DNA from: Streptomyces sp. CA-210063
Lineage (GTDB): Bacteria > Actinomycetota > Actinomycetes > Streptomycetales > Streptomycetaceae
Direction: 5' to 3'
DNA: 64,000 nt
NCBI RefSeq assembly: GCF_024612015.1
Contig: NZ_CP102512.1
Coordinates: 10,230,001-10,294,000 of the forward strand
Made by a program: the position numbers and the translations under genes. Positions 61,500 through 64,000 of the stretch are shown here, one piece after another; positions within the stretch are counted from its first letter, which is position 1, and the number at the start of each line of letters is the position of its first letter. The notes under the pieces are model-generated. The model made no database searches. It had not been told where the DNA came from and saw only the letters and a program-made list of their open reading frames with translations.

Positions 61500-62447
61500 T
61501 TACGGACGGGACGTCAGATAGCCGCCCATCGTGCGGAAGTAGTCCGTCGCCGCGTACTCCGTGCCGTCCTCCGTCCGCACCCGCTTCACCACCAGCCCCG
61601 GCAGCCGCCCCGAGCGCGCCTCGGCGCCGGCCACGATGACGACGCCGTCGCCCTCGCGGATGAAGATACGGCCCGGTGTGCCGCCGTAGCGTCCCTCGGA
61701 GACGGCGGCCGAGATGATCCGGACGCGCTCGCCGCGGTGGTGGGTGAAGGCGTTGGGGTACGGGTCGGACTGGGCCCGTACGAACCGCTCCAGATCCTCG
61801 GCGGGCCAAGTCCAGTCGATCCGGCTGTCCTCCAGGGACCGCTTGTGGAAGAAACTCGACCGGGAGCGGTCCTGGGGCGTCCACACCGCCTTGCCGGAGG
61901 CGATGAGTTCGAGCGAGTCGGTGACGAGCGGGCCGATCAGGTCGACCGTGCGGTGGAACAGGTCCGTGGCCGTGTCGTGCGGCCCGACCGGCACCGAGCG
62001 CTGCAACAGGACGTCGCCCATGTCGAGTTCGGCGTCCATACGGTGGGCGGTGACACCCACCTCCTTCTCACCGTTGATGAGGGCCCAGATGAGAGGGGAG
62101 AAACCCGCGTAGGTCGGGAGCAGCGAGTCATGGATGTTCAGCGTGCCGTGCGGCGGCAGATCGAAGATCTCGGGCGGCAGCCAGGTGCGCCAGTTGTTCG
62201 CCACGATGAGGTCCGGATCGACCTCCTTCAGCGTGCGCAGGAGATCGTCGTCGCCCGGCCGGTTGCGCAACAGCACCGGTACACCGTGCTGTTCGGCGAG
62301 ATCGGCGACCGAGTCGCTCCAGATCTTCTCGTACGCGTGGTCGCTCTTCGGATGGGTGACAGCGAGCACCACCTCGTGTCCGGAGTCCAGCAGAGCCTGC
62401 AGCGTTCGGTGTCCCCAGGTCTGGTACCCGAACATGACGACCCGCAT
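61500..62447 (-). CDS. N5-hydroxyornithine formyltransferase (CchA-like)
   Basis: A 315-residue formyltransferase of the methionyl-tRNA formyltransferase fold. The catalytic Asn-x-His lies in LNIHDSLLPTYAGFSP (near residue 107) and the Asp in RMDAELDMGDVLL. A C-terminal Fmt-like beta domain follows (YPNAFTHHRGERVRI). In siderophore clusters such enzymes transfer a formyl group from N10-formyltetrahydrofolate to the hydroxylated side chain of ornithine, making a hydroxamate. The start has GGAGGG about seven bases upstream. It is divergent from the ornithine hydroxylase gene and shares its iron box. Confidence 0.93.
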   Translation of the reverse strand: MRVVMFGYQTWGHRTLQALLDSGHEVVLAVTHPKSDHAYEKIWSDSVADLAEQHGVPVLLRNRPGDDDLLRTLKEVDPDLIVANNWRTWLPPEIFDLPPHGTLNIHDSLLPTYAGFSPLIWALINGEKEVGVTAHRMDAELDMGDVLLQRSVPVGPHDTATDLFHRTVDLIGPLVTDSLELIASGKAVWTPQDRSRSSFFHKRSLEDSRIDWTWPAEDLERFVRAQSDPYPNAFTHHRGERVRIISAAVSEGRYGGTPGRIFIREGDGVVIVAGAEARSGRLPGLVVKRVRTEDGTEYAATDYFRTMGGYLTSRP

Positions 62448-62468
62448 ATGAGCCCTCCTCAGCCGTTG

Positions 62469-62487
62469 CTAGGTAAGGCTAACCTTA
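62469..62487. promoter_or_regulatory. Iron box between formyltransferase and ornithine hydroxylase genes
   Basis: CTAGGTAAGGCTAACCTTA matches 16 of 19 iron-box positions. It lies 22 bases before the formyltransferase start and 82 bases before the hydroxylase start, so a single repressor site can control both building-block genes. Confidence 0.83.
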
Positions 62488-62568
62488 TCTAACATGTGTC
62501 TGCTTGGGGGAGGCTGTGTTCCAGCTTGGGCAATCCTGTGACCCCCGCTTATGGGAGGCGATGACGCG

Positions 62569-63903
62569 GTGACGACGCTGCAGACCGGGCCGGATTCCAT
62601 CTATGACGTACTGGGTATCGGATTCGGGCCATCGAATCTCGCACTCGCCATCGCGCTCCACGAACACTCCGCCGACTCCGGTGCGGGGGAGGGGCTCCGG
62701 GTCGGTTTCCTGGAAAGACAACCCCGCTTCGGATGGCACCGCGGCATGCTCATCGACGACGCCACCATGCAGGTGTCCTTCCTGAAGGACCTGGTGACGA
62801 TGCGTGACCCCACCAGTGACTTCAGCTTCCTGTGCTATCTGCGCGAGCGGGGCCGACTCGTCGACTTCCTCAACCTCAAGACCCTCTTCCCGCTGCGCAT
62901 CGAGTTCCACGACTACTTCGAATGGGCCGCCGCCCGCGTCGCGCACCTCGTCGAGTACTCCGCCGAGGTCGTCTCCGTACGCCCCGTCACCCGGGACGGC
63001 GAGATCCGCTACTTCGACGTCACCAGCCGCGACCCCGGCGACCCGGAACGGCTCACCGTCCGCCGCGCCCGCAGCATCTGCGTGGCCACCGGCCTCGAAC
63101 CGCACCTCCCGCCCGGCGCCGAACTCTCCGAACGGGTCTGGCACACCAGCGAGTTGCTGCACCGGGTCGACCAGGTCCGGCGCTCCGGTCGGCCGGTACG
63201 CCGTACCGTCGTCCTCGGCGCCGGCCAGAGCGCCGCGGAGGCCGTGGACTACCTCCACCGCAACTTCCCCGAAGCCGAGATCTGCTCGGTCTTCGCCAAG
63301 TACGGCTACACACCCGCCGACGACAGCCCCTTCGCCAACAAGATCTTCGACCCCGAGGCCGTCGACCTGTACTACGACGCGCCCCGCGAGGTGAAACAGT
63401 CGCTCTTCGACTATCACCGCAGCACCAACTACTCCGTCGTGGACATGGACTTGATCGAGTCCCTGTCGCGGGCCATGTACCAGGAGAAGGTCCAGGGCAG
63501 GGAACGGCTGCGGATGATGAACGTCTCCCGGCTGCGCGAGGTGGAGGTGGGCGCGGACGACGTCAAGGTGACCGTGGAGTTCCTGCCGACGGGGGAGCGC
63601 GAGGTTCTCTCCTCCGACCTCCTCGTCTACGCCACCGGCTACCAACCCCAGGGCATCGGCGACCACTTGGGGGAGATAGGAAAACTCTGCCTGCGTGACG
63701 ACGAGGACGCGCTCCGGGTCGGCCGCGACCACCGGGTGGAGACCGCGCCCAATGTCTCGGCCGACATCTATCTCCAGGGCGGTACCGAACACACGCACGG
63801 CCTCACGTCGACCTTGCTGTCCACCACCGCCGTACGCGCCGGGGAGATCTGTGCGTCTCTCCTCGCTCGCCGTGGGGCCGACCTGACCGCACGGGAGGGG
63901 TGA
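62569..63903 (+). CDS. L-ornithine N5-monooxygenase (CchB/SidA-like)
   Basis: A 444-residue flavin-dependent N-hydroxylase. The FAD site is GIGFGPSNLALA near residue 20, the NADPH site LGAGQSAAEAVDYLH near 220, and the C-terminal YATGY motif near 356, with the substrate segment QVSFLKDLVTMRDPTS typical of ornithine hydroxylases. It makes N5-hydroxyornithine for the NRPS, using NADPH and oxygen. GTG 62569 with GGGAGG ten bases upstream was preferred; an ATG at 62551 would add six residues. It is transcribed divergently from the formyltransferase gene. Confidence 0.94.
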   Translation: MTTLQTGPDSIYDVLGIGFGPSNLALAIALHEHSADSGAGEGLRVGFLERQPRFGWHRGMLIDDATMQVSFLKDLVTMRDPTSDFSFLCYLRERGRLVDFLNLKTLFPLRIEFHDYFEWAAARVAHLVEYSAEVVSVRPVTRDGEIRYFDVTSRDPGDPERLTVRRARSICVATGLEPHLPPGAELSERVWHTSELLHRVDQVRRSGRPVRRTVVLGAGQSAAEAVDYLHRNFPEAEICSVFAKYGYTPADDSPFANKIFDPEAVDLYYDAPREVKQSLFDYHRSTNYSVVDMDLIESLSRAMYQEKVQGRERLRMMNVSRLREVEVGADDVKVTVEFLPTGEREVLSSDLLVYATGYQPQGIGDHLGEIGKLCLRDDEDALRVGRDHRVETAPNVSADIYLQGGTEHTHGLTSTLLSTTAVRAGEICASLLARRGADLTAREG

Positions 63904-63965
63904 GGGACGGCGCCCGGTCGCCGTTGAGGGTCTTGTCCGTGGGCGTCCGCGGGGAGTCTGTGGCT

Positions 63966-64000
63966 GATCGCGCGGTTCCCCGCGCGCCTTCGGGGCGCCG
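63966..64000. repeat. Partial copy of the GC-rich intergenic palindrome
   Basis: The sequence after the hydroxylase gene again contains CGCGGTTCCCCGCGCGCC, followed by a short CCTTCGGGG hairpin, before the window ends. It belongs to the family seen at 7831 and 23,093. Confidence 0.55.

Overview
This window is chromosomal DNA from a Streptomyces or a very close relative. It has very high G+C with strong third-position GC bias. Several genes start with GTG or TTG. There are DmdR/IdeR-type iron boxes, DasR-type sites before a chitinase, sigma-B-like and leaderless promoters, and one lone TTA (bldA) codon. No tRNA, rRNA, insertion sequence or CRISPR array was found.

Left half (about 1-31,000): mostly single genes and short operons of general metabolism and regulation. 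They include secreted proteins (a DUF4232 protein, an S33 tripeptidyl-aminopeptidase-like hydrolase, a GH19 chitinase, a PI-PLC-like phosphodiesterase), three GNAT acetyltransferases, a nucleoside deaminase, an ArsR regulator divergent from an APH-fold kinase, two MarR regulators (one facing an MFS exporter), an orphan OmpR-type response regulator, adenosine deaminase, a DinB protein, a LysR regulator facing an aldo/keto reductase, and a bldA-type hypothetical gene. A compact three-gene operon (24,257-28,237) encodes a twin-FHA ABC transporter, an SH3-like protein and a soluble Ser/Thr kinase.

Right half (about 31,000-63,903): an iron-regulated hydroxamate siderophore cluster. A 6,325-residue five-module NRPS and its MbtH partner form the leftward operon. 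An L-ornithine N5-hydroxylase and an N5-hydroxyornithine formyltransferase, transcribed divergently from one iron box, supply the building blocks. A heterodimeric ABC exporter is followed by a binding lipoprotein; two FecCD-type permeases plus an ATPase import the ferri-siderophore. A second binding lipoprotein and a YtcJ-like amidohydrolase flank the left edge. Four iron boxes (32,104; 33,908; 57,891; 62,469) tie these units together.

Reading the NRPS by eye gives: C-remnant, A-MT-T, C-A(Ser)-T, C-A(hydroxyornithine)-MT-T, C-A(Ser)-T, C-A-T-E. This predicts a tris-hydroxamate pentapeptide of the scabichelin/turgichelin type with two N-methylated residues and no thioesterase release. The most unusual features are an eleven-copy, roughly 31-bp repeat that separates the two importer permeases and appears to be built from their own stop/start junction, an exporter whose two nucleotide-binding domains are degenerate in complementary ways, condensation domains with altered active-site motifs, and the kinase/FHA operon with shared PTR-V/L motifs.
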